Virus record (IMG/VR): IMGVR_UViG_3300021182_000055
Location: 1-27,876 of that record
Strand: one strand, 5' to 3'
DNA: 27,876 nucleotides
DNA from: a virus
This document shows, in pieces, positions 20,806 through 27,876 of the stretch. Each line of letters starts with the position of its first letter. The stretch's first letter is position 1. The translations under genes were made by a program, and so were the position numbers. A model generated the notes under the pieces. That model ran no database searches and was not told where the DNA came from. It saw only the letters and a list, made by a program, of their open reading frames with translations.

Positions 20806-20825
20806 ATAAAATGCAAATAAAATGT

Positions 20826-22187
20826 CTAGAAATTCCACGAGGGTTGTTCCCAGTTCTCATTTACTATCATTTCTGGTTCTTTTTTCTTGGTAGGTAATGT
20901 CATATATGGTGTACCGTCTTTTCTGAAACTCTGCTCTATAGACGCATTGAGATACCTAAAAGCATCAGCATAGTGGGACTCGCTTTTGTGTTCTGGTCCC
21001 TCATAATCACCAGTGAACTGGTTAAACTTCTTCTTATATATAGACAACTTACGGACAAACTCGATAGTGGTTGGTTTATGAATAGTAGTAGTGGGTTTTT
21101 GCAACAAAGCAATTGCTCGCCTAATGCCGTCCTCTTTAGCTTCTTTGCGGAGTAGACTGGCATTGACAATACCTGCGTTACGCCAGTTTTGGATACGAGC
21201 TATAGCTTCTTTATCATCAGCTTTTGCTCCATCGTGAGGCAAAAAGTGCCAGCCATAGTTATAAGGTTTTGATTGGATAAACTTAATAAGAGCTTCATCA
21301 CCTACATCATGGCTCTCAAAAGCATCTATAATATTCACCTTCTTATCTATATACTGCCAGAATAAACCAGCTGTAGTGCCAGCTCCCGAGCCTAAGTCAT
21401 AATTAACAAATACGGGATAAGCAGGCTTATGAGGATAATTACCTATACGCCCAGCATTTCTAGCCTCTGTAATTATATTACCGTAATAACTAGTAGCTAA
21501 AGCCTGTCCCTCATCTAGTAAGAACTCCTGCCTAAACAAGAAGTCATTACCATATTCTACAATATAATCATCACGTACTTGGTCAAGTTTTTCTTGAGTC
21601 ATATATTCAAGAGCATTGACCTTCTGAGCATATTGAGTAGGGTCTTTTTCAGCAGCGTTATAAAGTTTTAGAAATGTACCGCCAGATATACCGTCTTGTT
21701 TAACCGTACTCTCGATGATAATCTGACCATCATTTACCGCTGTAACAGGACGAATAACACCTAATACTCCTACACGCATGTCTACAAACTCACTGAGTAT
21801 ATATAGTTTAGTATTTGCACCACGCAAAGACTCAGGATTATTATTTGAGCCTACAAGAGTAAGCGTTGAACCATTTTTGAGCAACATGCTCATATTATCT
21901 GAAGTGGAATATAGAGTTTGAATCAGCTCTTTAGGCACGTGTTCAATAGTCCTAAAGCCATCATTCTCTACATTATTCCAAAACGACCTATAACCCTGTT
22001 CCTTGGTAGGGTAAACCATAACCACGCCCATAGGCTCATTGACCATACGGGTGATAGCATAAGCAAAACAACTAAGACCTTTTCCAGCTCGTCTAGGCCA
22101 CTTAAGAACAATAGTTCTTGCTTTTGGGGCGTTTTTTAGAAACTCCTGTTGATAGGGACGGGCTTTAAAGTGTTGCGGGATTTCCAC
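20826..22187 (-). CDS. terL: Terminase large subunit
   Basis: A 453-residue packaging motor. The ATPase domain carries KWPRRAGKG (about residues 29-37), the deviant Walker A of large terminases, and LYILSEF (about 128-134), a Walker B-like strand. The nuclease domain follows with VNYDLGSGAGTT (Asp264), IIDAFESHD and HYADAFRYL (Asp408), the three acidic positions of the RNase H-like fold. It starts with GTG two bases after the upstream stop. It translocates DNA into the prohead and cuts concatemers. Its place downstream of the portal and scaffold and just before the capsid is unusual. Confidence 0.9.
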   Translation of the reverse strand: MEIPQHFKARPYQQEFLKNAPKARTIVLKWPRRAGKGLSCFAYAITRMVNEPMGVVMVYPTKEQGYRSFWNNVENDGFRTIEHVPKELIQTLYSTSDNMSMLLKNGSTLTLVGSNNNPESLRGANTKLYILSEFVDMRVGVLGVIRPVTAVNDGQIIIESTVKQDGISGGTFLKLYNAAEKDPTQYAQKVNALEYMTQEKLDQVRDDYIVEYGNDFLFRQEFLLDEGQALATSYYGNIITEARNAGRIGNYPHKPAYPVFVNYDLGSGAGTTAGLFWQYIDKKVNIIDAFESHDVGDEALIKFIQSKPYNYGWHFLPHDGAKADDKEAIARIQNWRNAGIVNASLLRKEAKEDGIRRAIALLQKPTTTIHKPTTIEFVRKLSIYKKKFNQFTGDYEGPEHKSESHYADAFRYLNASIEQSFRKDGTPYMTLPTKKKEPEMIVNENWEQPSWNF

Positions 22188-22189
22188 AT

Positions 22190-22642
22190 TTACTTCTTCT
22201 TGCTAGGTATGAGGATAGTTTCTTCCTCGTCTTCACTCTCGACTGGAATACTTCTAGCAGCCGATACCTCACGCTCGTAGTCGCTTTGAGCTTGCTCTTT
22301 ATCGAGTGAGTTCTGAGCAACCCTAAGAGCGAATTGACGATTACGGTTAATCTCATACATTAAAACGTGAAAAGCATTTATCATCTCTAAAGGTGTAGTA
22401 GTTCTGTCGCTTATCTCCTGTAATTTATCAGGGTCTTCTAGGACATCTCTAACCTTAGCTGCAAGCTCAGGGGCTATTCTCCAGCCGTGATCGTTATTAG
22501 CAGCGTTCTTAGGCTGTAAGTCGCCCATATCTATATAGGCTCTAATTTTCTGTGGTTGAGTGATAGGAATATCGGCTACTGGGTGTTTGCCTTTCTTATC
22601 TACTTCTGTTATTTTTACGAATTTTACAAATTTCAAATCCAT
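22190..22642 (-). CDS. Hypothetical protein directly upstream of TerL (possible small terminase subunit)
   Basis: A 150-residue protein with a basic beginning (KFVKITEVDKKGKHP), a central helical region (residues 60-125) and a very acidic tail ending IPSKKK. Small terminase subunits have this size and a helical core, and often lie just before TerL, but no DNA-binding helix-turn-helix is obvious, so the idea is positional. A strong GAGGAG site precedes the ATG, which shares a base with the upstream stop. Confidence 0.45.
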   Translation of the reverse strand: MDLKFVKFVKITEVDKKGKHPVADIPITQPQKIRAYIDMGDLQPKNAANNDHGWRIAPELAAKVRDVLEDPDKLQEISDRTTTPLEMINAFHVLMYEINRNRQFALRVAQNSLDKEQAQSDYEREVSAARSIPVESEDEEETILIPSKKK

Positions 22643-22851
22643 TAGTTTTGCTCCTCGATTTTATCATTATTAGTTAATGCCTTATTAAGCCACATAGCAC
22701 TCTGTTCTAGGTTGGTAAAAGCTAAAGCTGAACCTCTAGTAGGAATAGGAAACTCAAGACGAATATCCTTTGCTAAAGCCTCATACTTATCTCTAAATAC
22801 TTGCATTTTAGCTATTTGTTGTTCAGTTGGTTGTACATATTGCATTGTCAT
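22642..22851 (-). CDS. Hypothetical protein (69 aa)
   Basis: A 69-residue mostly helical protein (QQIAKMQVFRDKYEALAKD; LEQSAMWLNKALTN) with good spacing from an AAGGAG site. The second half recalls small phage tail or head proteins with an LExAxMWxxKAxxH-type segment, common in phage structural regions, but the function is unknown. It overlaps the next gene by one base. Confidence 0.6.
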   Translation of the reverse strand: MTMQYVQPTEQQIAKMQVFRDKYEALAKDIRLEFPIPTRGSALAFTNLEQSAMWLNKALTNNDKIEEQN

Positions 22852-22870
22852 ATTCTTCTCCTTATGTTAA

Positions 22871-23848
22871 TTATTGTTCTAAATACTTATCTAGTGCAGT
22901 GGCTAGTATGTTAGGTTTACCCTTAGCATCTCCAGCTGTACTACCTAAATCGCCTCTGTCCTCTTGGTCAGCTTTAATCTCAGCCTGTTTGGCAGCCTTT
23001 TCAGCGGCTCTGGCTTCCTCTTGCTGCTTTAACAAAACTTGGTCAGTAGCGTTTCTAAAAGGCTTCAAAGCTGGACCATAAAATTCTAGTGGTGAGATAG
23101 GCACTTCTGTAACATAACTGCCATCCTCGCTAGTTTTAAATGTCTTTTGATAAGCTGCTAACAACTCTTTGGCAGTGTCTGGGAAGGCTTTTAGGATGTC
23201 TCCGTAAAGTTCATCCACCCTATCAGCCTCTTCCTTAAAACTAACATTAACATCAGTTAGCTCATCTACTCTTTTTTCCTGAGCTGCTATATTCTCTTGG
23301 ACAATCCGTTGAGCATCTAGTAGTAATGATGTAGCCTCTTCTCTAGTATAAGGCTCATCAGTCTCAGGGTTAATAACCTGAGTCAACTGAGTAACGCTTG
23401 AGATAGGTGTGCCGTCATCGAGTTTTATCTGAGTAAATTCATCATCTAGTTTTAAGGCTTCTTTTAAGTCATCACGAACCTTACCAGCAAAACTGTTACG
23501 CTCACTACTGGTTCTCTCACGCTCTTCCTGTTCCTCTCGCAGGGCAGCTTTTATATCATCACGACTTAGAGGTTTAACCTCTTCGGTAGATTCACCTTCG
23601 ACTTTATCATCGGCTGGCTTGTCTCCGTCGGCTGGTTTATCGTCTTCAGGCTTGTCGGCTGGCTTGTCTGACTCATCAGGCTTATCACCCTCTGGCTTAT
23701 CGTCTTCATCAGGCTTATCACCCTCATCTTCAGGTTTTTCATCTGGTTTTTCCTCCTCTTTGTCTTTGCCTAGTAAAGCATTGGCTAAAGAATTTACATC
23801 AAATTCCTCAGGTTCTACTGGGGCTATTGGTTTATCGTCTTGATTCAT
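22871..23848 (-). CDS. Scaffold-like protein with acidic DKP repeats
   Basis: A 325-residue protein. Residues 30-100 are an extremely acidic, Pro/Lys-containing stretch of degenerate repeats (GDKPDE, DDKPEG, DKPADK). Next come a long helical, coiled-coil region (about 105-265) and a short C-terminal part ending in ATALDKYLEQ. High charge, coiled coil and position between the portal and the terminase/capsid fit an internal scaffolding protein that directs prohead assembly and leaves. A GAGGAG site is 8 nt before the ATG, and the ATG overlaps the upstream TGA. Scaffolds diverge fast, so sequence similarity is weak evidence. Confidence 0.65.
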   Translation of the reverse strand: MNQDDKPIAPVEPEEFDVNSLANALLGKDKEEEKPDEKPEDEGDKPDEDDKPEGDKPDESDKPADKPEDDKPADGDKPADDKVEGESTEEVKPLSRDDIKAALREEQEERERTSSERNSFAGKVRDDLKEALKLDDEFTQIKLDDGTPISSVTQLTQVINPETDEPYTREEATSLLLDAQRIVQENIAAQEKRVDELTDVNVSFKEEADRVDELYGDILKAFPDTAKELLAAYQKTFKTSEDGSYVTEVPISPLEFYGPALKPFRNATDQVLLKQQEEARAAEKAAKQAEIKADQEDRGDLGSTAGDAKGKPNILATALDKYLEQ

Positions 23849-24147
23849 TTTATATCTCCTCGACTTGATTTTATACCATCTATGGCGTTATTTACTTTTT
23901 GCGTTAAACTAGTTAAAAGTTCCACATAATGATTACACATAGCTTCACGTTGATCGGCATTAAATACACTAGGGAATCGTTTCATACCAGATATGGTATG
24001 GTAGAGTTTAATTTCACTAGCTAATGTTTTTTGAACTCTAATTAGAGCCTTCTCATCAGCAACATCAACGGAAGGAGCAGTCTTTTCAGGGGCAAAAGCA
24101 TCAACAGATGATACGTAGTTAAGGCTTTCGTTATCGTTCTCGTTCAT
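23845..24147 (-). CDS. Hypothetical protein (100 aa)
   Basis: A 100-residue protein with an acidic N-terminus and a helical C-terminal half (LIRVQKTLASEIKLYH; MCNHYVELLTSLTQKVNNAIDGI). It has a promoter upstream and is coupled to the scaffold gene by a 4-nt overlap. No family recognised; it may be a head-assembly accessory. Confidence 0.6.
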   Translation of the reverse strand: MNENDNESLNYVSSVDAFAPEKTAPSVDVADEKALIRVQKTLASEIKLYHTISGMKRFPSVFNADQREAMCNHYVELLTSLTQKVNNAIDGIKSSRGDIK

Positions 24148-24170
24148 AAATTATATAGTTTCCTATTGAG

Positions 24171-24198
24171 ATAATAACACAACCAATTTAAGTGTCAA
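24171..24198 (-). promoter_or_regulatory. Promoter TTGACA-N16-TATTAT for the scaffold/terminase operon
   Basis: Minus strand: TTGACA (24193-24198) directly after the portal stop, a 16-nt spacer, and TATTAT (24171-24176). The predicted start leaves a leader of about 16 nt with AGGA before the ATG at 24147, so this unit is not leaderless. Confidence 0.6.
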
Positions 24199-24200
24199 AT

Positions 24201-25907
24201 TTATTGTGCTACTGGAGGTTGTACAGGGGCTGCAGGTTGTGCAAGGTTTGGTGCATCCGGCATATTACTAATCTCAGGAGCAGTCTTTTGAAGCAATACT
24301 TGCTCAATCTTGTTAGCGTTAGCCATAGCTGTTGGGTCATTAGGGTTGGAAGTCTGTCGTAATACTGTCAGCTCATCCTGTAGAGTAGCTACATCCTGTT
24401 GGTTAGCTGCTTTAGTACCCATAGATAGGTCAATGTCTACTGTCCAAGTCTGAATAGCCTCATAGAAGTCATCCCAGTTAAGGTTATATTCGTTATCTGG
24501 ACCGACAACTGGAGTCGGTTGACCAGTAGCTGGGTCAATAGGTTGTAAGCCGTTAATAATGTCCTTAGCTACATCATCAATTATAATCGTACCATCACCC
24601 TGTTGCTCACTGATATATAGGTCAAGAGCTGTTAGTACATACTGTCTGAGATAATTCTCAATAGTATTAGTAAACTGTGTAGTCTGGTTATCCTGCATAC
24701 TCTGTTGAGCCTGTGCTTGGACGGTATTGACATAAGCTGCACTAGAACCAGTAGCAGCAGCTGGAGATATACCCATAACACTGTCCACAGTACCCTCTGT
24801 ATACTCTAATACCTCTTGGAACTGCTCAAGTGAAGAGTTAGATAACTCCTGAATTTTTACGGCAGCCTGAGGGTCTAATGTTTCCCACTTAGCTTGACGT
24901 TGTAATCTTACTGGGGCTAGGTATTGGCCACGTACCTCGACTGGAGGGTCTGCATTAATCAGTAGCATTTTAGCGATACTTTGTAGGTAGATATTGTTAA
25001 AATTAGCAGCTGGACTAGCTAGACGTACACGAGACAAGCCAAATGGAGAGAGAGGATTAGGGTCGAGAACTAGAGCTGTAACTCTGTTATAGCCAAACTT
25101 ACTACGTGACTCAGTGTGTCTGAGCACCTTATCGGAGTTAGGACTAAACACATCTATATCGTAATAAGGACCTGTGCCATAACGAGTTATGAAGTTGTAT
25201 ATATTATTGGAGCTATTCACTAACTCATTAAATTGAGGTACTGAACTGTCTCTAATACTATAAGAATAGGCTTCTGGGCCAGAGTCGTACATCTCCTGTA
25301 GAGCTTTTACATTCCACGAAGTCTTTTTATTCTTTTTAAGCTTAGTAATCATAGCCTTAAGCTTGTTCTTGGAGATACGAGTTCGAACATAGAAATAGTC
25401 ACTCTTAGCAAAATCAAGCACTCCACGCTCAATAGCTATGTCGGAATAGTGGATAAATGTCAGGTCAGTAGTTAAACGTCCCTGAGTTCTAAGCTCGGTC
25501 ATACTGGACTGCCAACCATAGGTTAGGGCTGACTCAGCTATAAGCTGGACTGTAGCTAGAATACCTACACCTGACTGGTCTTGGTTCAATATCTCACGCC
25601 TGACTATATACTCACAAATTGCACTCTTAATGCTTTGACGAGTACCATTGACAGGTACACCAAAGGTAGGCATTTGCTGGATAGAAGCACGAGGTAATTG
25701 TTTAACATCATTACCAAGTCGAGTATCACCAACCTGAGGAGCATTTTTAACATTACTTAAAGCTACGCCACCCACTAGATTAGCTAGACTCATATAGTCA
25801 ATAGTGAAATTGTAACGCCACTGAGAGTCTAGTAACCACTCATTGAGCAGGTCACTAGAGTCCATATCATCAGTTTTACTATCTATAAGAGTTTGTTTCT
25901 TAGCCAT
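24201..25907 (-). CDS. Portal protein
   Basis: A 568-residue protein starting at the ATG at 25907. The frame opens further upstream, but that part overlaps the tail gene and lies before the promoter. The segment LDPNPLSPFGLSRVRLASPA (near residue 285) and the following NIYLQSIAKMLLINADPPVEV match the clip/stem region of phage portals, as does the long Gln-rich C-terminal helical part with QAQAQQSMQDNQ. It forms the dodecameric ring through which TerL pumps DNA. It stands next to the large tail gene and upstream of the scaffold, as in podovirus head modules. Its own promoter is embedded in the neighbouring gene. Confidence 0.75.
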   Translation of the reverse strand: MAKKQTLIDSKTDDMDSSDLLNEWLLDSQWRYNFTIDYMSLANLVGGVALSNVKNAPQVGDTRLGNDVKQLPRASIQQMPTFGVPVNGTRQSIKSAICEYIVRREILNQDQSGVGILATVQLIAESALTYGWQSSMTELRTQGRLTTDLTFIHYSDIAIERGVLDFAKSDYFYVRTRISKNKLKAMITKLKKNKKTSWNVKALQEMYDSGPEAYSYSIRDSSVPQFNELVNSSNNIYNFITRYGTGPYYDIDVFSPNSDKVLRHTESRSKFGYNRVTALVLDPNPLSPFGLSRVRLASPAANFNNIYLQSIAKMLLINADPPVEVRGQYLAPVRLQRQAKWETLDPQAAVKIQELSNSSLEQFQEVLEYTEGTVDSVMGISPAAATGSSAAYVNTVQAQAQQSMQDNQTTQFTNTIENYLRQYVLTALDLYISEQQGDGTIIIDDVAKDIINGLQPIDPATGQPTPVVGPDNEYNLNWDDFYEAIQTWTVDIDLSMGTKAANQQDVATLQDELTVLRQTSNPNDPTAMANANKIEQVLLQKTAPEISNMPDAPNLAQPAAPVQPPVAQ

Positions 25908-25914
25908 AATGCTT

Positions 25915-25943
25915 ATTCTACCATATTTCCTATTGTATGTCAG
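25915..25943 (-). promoter_or_regulatory. Portal promoter CTGACA-N17-TAGAAT, predicted leaderless
   Basis: Minus strand: -35 CTGACA (25938-25943) lies inside the last codons of the upstream tail gene. The spacer is 17 nt, -10 TAGAAT is at 25915-25920, and 7 nt follow to the ATG at 25907. The predicted +1 is the A of the ATG or one base before. No ribosome site stands at a usable distance. Confidence 0.65.
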
Positions 25944-27876
25944 CCTTCGGGCCAATTTCGACTCCTTCGTAAGACCAGCTTCGAAGTGTACCACCAGATA
26001 CATTATTAGCATCTGACACAAAACTCCATTGAGCCTCATTCACTACTTGGTTAACTGGGATAGGTTGCCTATAGTTTGCGGCTTGTTGTTGGTCATCAGA
26101 GGTATTAAATACTGGATTCTCACCCCAACCTAGCAGTGGTACTTCAGCTGGTAAAAATTCATACGAATAGTCTGTCCAGTTGCCATCACTACTGGTTACA
26201 TAAGGAGGTCCAGTGATAGTTTTGCTACGAGTACTGTATTTCACTAAACCACTTGGAGAAGATACACTATATGTCACACTGATATCTATATTGCCCACTA
26301 CATCTATCCAGTATGGTACTGCTTGGACTAGAGCCAGATATGCACTGTGGTCTTGGTTAGAGCCCGTTAACGGTCCTGTAGCACTGAAAGGGAATGGTGT
26401 AGGTACGCCACTAGAGTCCTCGTCCTGAGCCACAAAGCCCTGTTCTAGCTTAAATATGTGGTTATCCTGAGTTACATACATAAAGAAGTTATCCGTAGTA
26501 GGACTAATAATGCCAAACCAGTTATTGGTTATATTCCAAGGGTACCAGCGAGGGTTGTTAGCATCTGTAAAGTCATAGACTAGAATCATATTATTATAAG
26601 AAAACCCATTTACGGCACACGATAAGAATATACGGTTATCAATGCCAGCTCCTACCACGTTAGGTAGTTGGTCAGCATTTATAGATTGCCATAACTTAGC
26701 GATTGGTATAGATATGTTATTAACCACTAGTACTGCAAGCGTAGTTGGTCGAGTTGTAAGTTCCTCAACTGAGGATATAGTAGGGAAATAGACACTATTG
26801 TCATAAGGGAATACAGCGTAAGGACTGGCTCCAGCTGGCACAGTACGTCCCTGGTCTTTAGAACCCCATACTACAAACGAGTAATTACCATAATTAACTG
26901 TAGATTGTGAAATTTCTGTCTGTATAGAGACACCAGCAGCATTAGAGTAGAACATAACAATACCTGGAACACCCTGTGAATTACGGAATGATACTAGGTT
27001 AGTTGGGAAATAATTGGTGCCTTCATTAACCAATAATGTAAAACCATTATGAGTAGGAGTGAAGTCAAAAGCATTTCCAGGATCGCCACCAATAATAATT
27101 GCGTATTCATTACCGACGATACCCCACAAAAATACACGACCCTCAATTTCGGTACCATAAGTCGCTACAAAACCTTCTGTAGAATTATCATTAGGAGCAG
27201 TACCAGCACCAATTTGAGGTTGAACAGTACCGTCATCGTTGAATACAGTAGTAGCCAGGTCAAGTCCAGATGCTATTAGAAGCATCTGATCGTTACTTAT
27301 AGTGCCAGTTGCAACACCACTAGCCATCCATAGATTCCAGCTAGTAGCATTAGTCGGAGTGGTATTATTACGAGTAATAACCAATCCATAAGCATTACCG
27401 CCTTGCCAATCAGCACGGTCAATCGACACCCAACCAGTTAGAATGGGACTATTCGTAGTCTGACCAGCCCCATCACCATTAAAAGTTATCGAATAGTAAA
27501 CTGGATATGGAGTACTACTCCCAGTAGAAGTGGCATAGGTTAAGCCTGAGCCAAAATAGGCAGCTGTAGGAGCATTTGTAGGGTCAGCTACAGCATTAAA
27601 AAGTACCATTTGCATAGTCGTAAGGTCAATGTATCTACTAGTATCGTTACCATTAGCTACATAAAGCTTACTCTCAGCCATCACAAACTGGTATCTGATG
27701 CCAGTGCCAGTTGTAACTGCGTTAGGACCCCCACAAACCGTCCAAGCAGTATCACCATCCTGACAGTATTTAACTACGCTATCGTCACATATAAAGTAAT
27801 AGGTTGTGCCATTATAAATAGCTGGATATACCTCATAAACAGTACCTACGGCATCAGGAAGCCATGCTTTGAGTCC
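25930..27876 (-). CDS. Large tail protein, beta-propeller-like (partial, 5' end outside window)
   Basis: The frame is open to the last base of the window, so the true start lies outside; at least 648 residues are encoded. An internal GTG/ATG at 27684 is not the start, because 64 more in-frame codons precede it without a stop (including YEVYPAIYNGTTYYFICD). Repeated blocks of strands with FLWGIVGNEYAIIIGG, RIFLSCAVNGFSYNNM and VYDFTDANNPRWYPWNI resemble bladed tail proteins of podoviruses, such as the P22 gp10-type hub/stabilisation protein. It sits directly upstream of the portal, as expected for a head-to-tail or tail tube component. The assignment is by pattern only. Confidence 0.6.
   Translation of the reverse strand, partial: GLKAWLPDAVGTVYEVYPAIYNGTTYYFICDDSVVKYCQDGDTAWTVCGGPNAVTTGTGIRYQFVMAESKLYVANGNDTSRYIDLTTMQMVLFNAVADPTNAPTAAYFGSGLTYATSTGSSTPYPVYYSITFNGDGAGQTTNSPILTGWVSIDRADWQGGNAYGLVITRNNTTPTNATSWNLWMASGVATGTISNDQMLLIASGLDLATTVFNDDGTVQPQIGAGTAPNDNSTEGFVATYGTEIEGRVFLWGIVGNEYAIIIGGDPGNAFDFTPTHNGFTLLVNEGTNYFPTNLVSFRNSQGVPGIVMFYSNAAGVSIQTEISQSTVNYGNYSFVVWGSKDQGRTVPAGASPYAVFPYDNSVYFPTISSVEELTTRPTTLAVLVVNNISIPIAKLWQSINADQLPNVVGAGIDNRIFLSCAVNGFSYNNMILVYDFTDANNPRWYPWNITNNWFGIISPTTDNFFMYVTQDNHIFKLEQGFVAQDEDSSGVPTPFPFSATGPLTGSNQDHSAYLALVQAVPYWIDVVGNIDISVTYSVSSPSGLVKYSTRSKTITGPPYVTSSDGNWTDYSYEFLPAEVPLLGWGENPVFNTSDDQQQAANYRQPIPVNQVVNEAQWSFVSDANNVSGGTLRSWSYEGVEIGPKADIQ

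Noticed and set aside
23619-23843. A Ser/Gly/Leu repeat frame opposite the scaffold gene
   Set aside because: It is the antisense reading of the acidic DKP repeats and has no start signals.
25908-26039. An N-terminal extension of the portal by 44 codons
   Set aside because: It overlaps the tail gene by 110 nt, has no ribosome site, and the promoter 7 nt before the ATG at 25907 marks the shorter start.

Overview
This window is part of the genome of a tailed double-stranded DNA bacteriophage (class Caudoviricetes) using the standard genetic code. TAA, TAG and TGA all act as stops at clean gene ends. It carries a terminase large subunit, a portal, a scaffold-like protein, an HK97-type capsid candidate, tail proteins, an endolysin and a holin-like protein. 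The large beta-propeller-like tail protein next to the portal and the absence of a tape-measure gene suggest a podovirus-like particle, but the window is cut at both ends. No integrase and no clear lysogeny repressor is visible. The host cannot be read from the DNA. An endolysin with an SH3-like tail, no spanin pair, strong AGGAG ribosome sites and TTGACA/TATAAT promoters fit a Gram-positive-like host (inference, low certainty).

Layout. (1) 1-4291, leftward: a partial SF3 (D5/P4-type) primase-helicase, a GH130-like beta-propeller protein, several unknown small proteins and a free-standing HNH endonuclease. (2) 4292-5042: a very AT-rich intergenic region with TGTTTACA repeats and dyads, then the first rightward promoter and a structured leader. 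(3) 5043-6829, rightward: tiny unknown ORFs between structured and partly repeated intergenic elements. (4) 6830-14078, rightward: a replication/recombination module with an SNF2-like helicase, a RecA/Sak4-like ATPase, a DUF669-like SSB-type protein, a 5-methylcytosine methyltransferase and a lambda-exonuclease/YqaJ-like nuclease. (5) 14080-15464, rightward: a lysis cassette with its own promoter. (6) 15465-15726: a small promoter-terminator RNA candidate and a convergent terminator. (7) 15727-27876, leftward: the structural genes, read from the tail hub candidate and portal through scaffold, terminase and capsid to tail/fibre proteins and a long repeat protein.

How it works together. Two rightward promoters (4774 and 8017) share TTGACA-N17-TACACT and a GTGATACA motif overlapping or following the -10 box, so early and replication genes are probably co-regulated. 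Several genes (start codons at 2855, 3703, 4291, 14116, 25907 and perhaps 976 and 19772) have a -10 box only 6-9 nt before the ATG, which predicts leaderless or nearly leaderless mRNAs. Genes inside operons instead have ordinary Shine-Dalgarno sites and 1-17 nt overlaps. The least explained part is 4.3-6.8 kb: operator-like palindromes, nested long-stem RNA folds around a 46-aa ORF, and a two-copy intergenic element.
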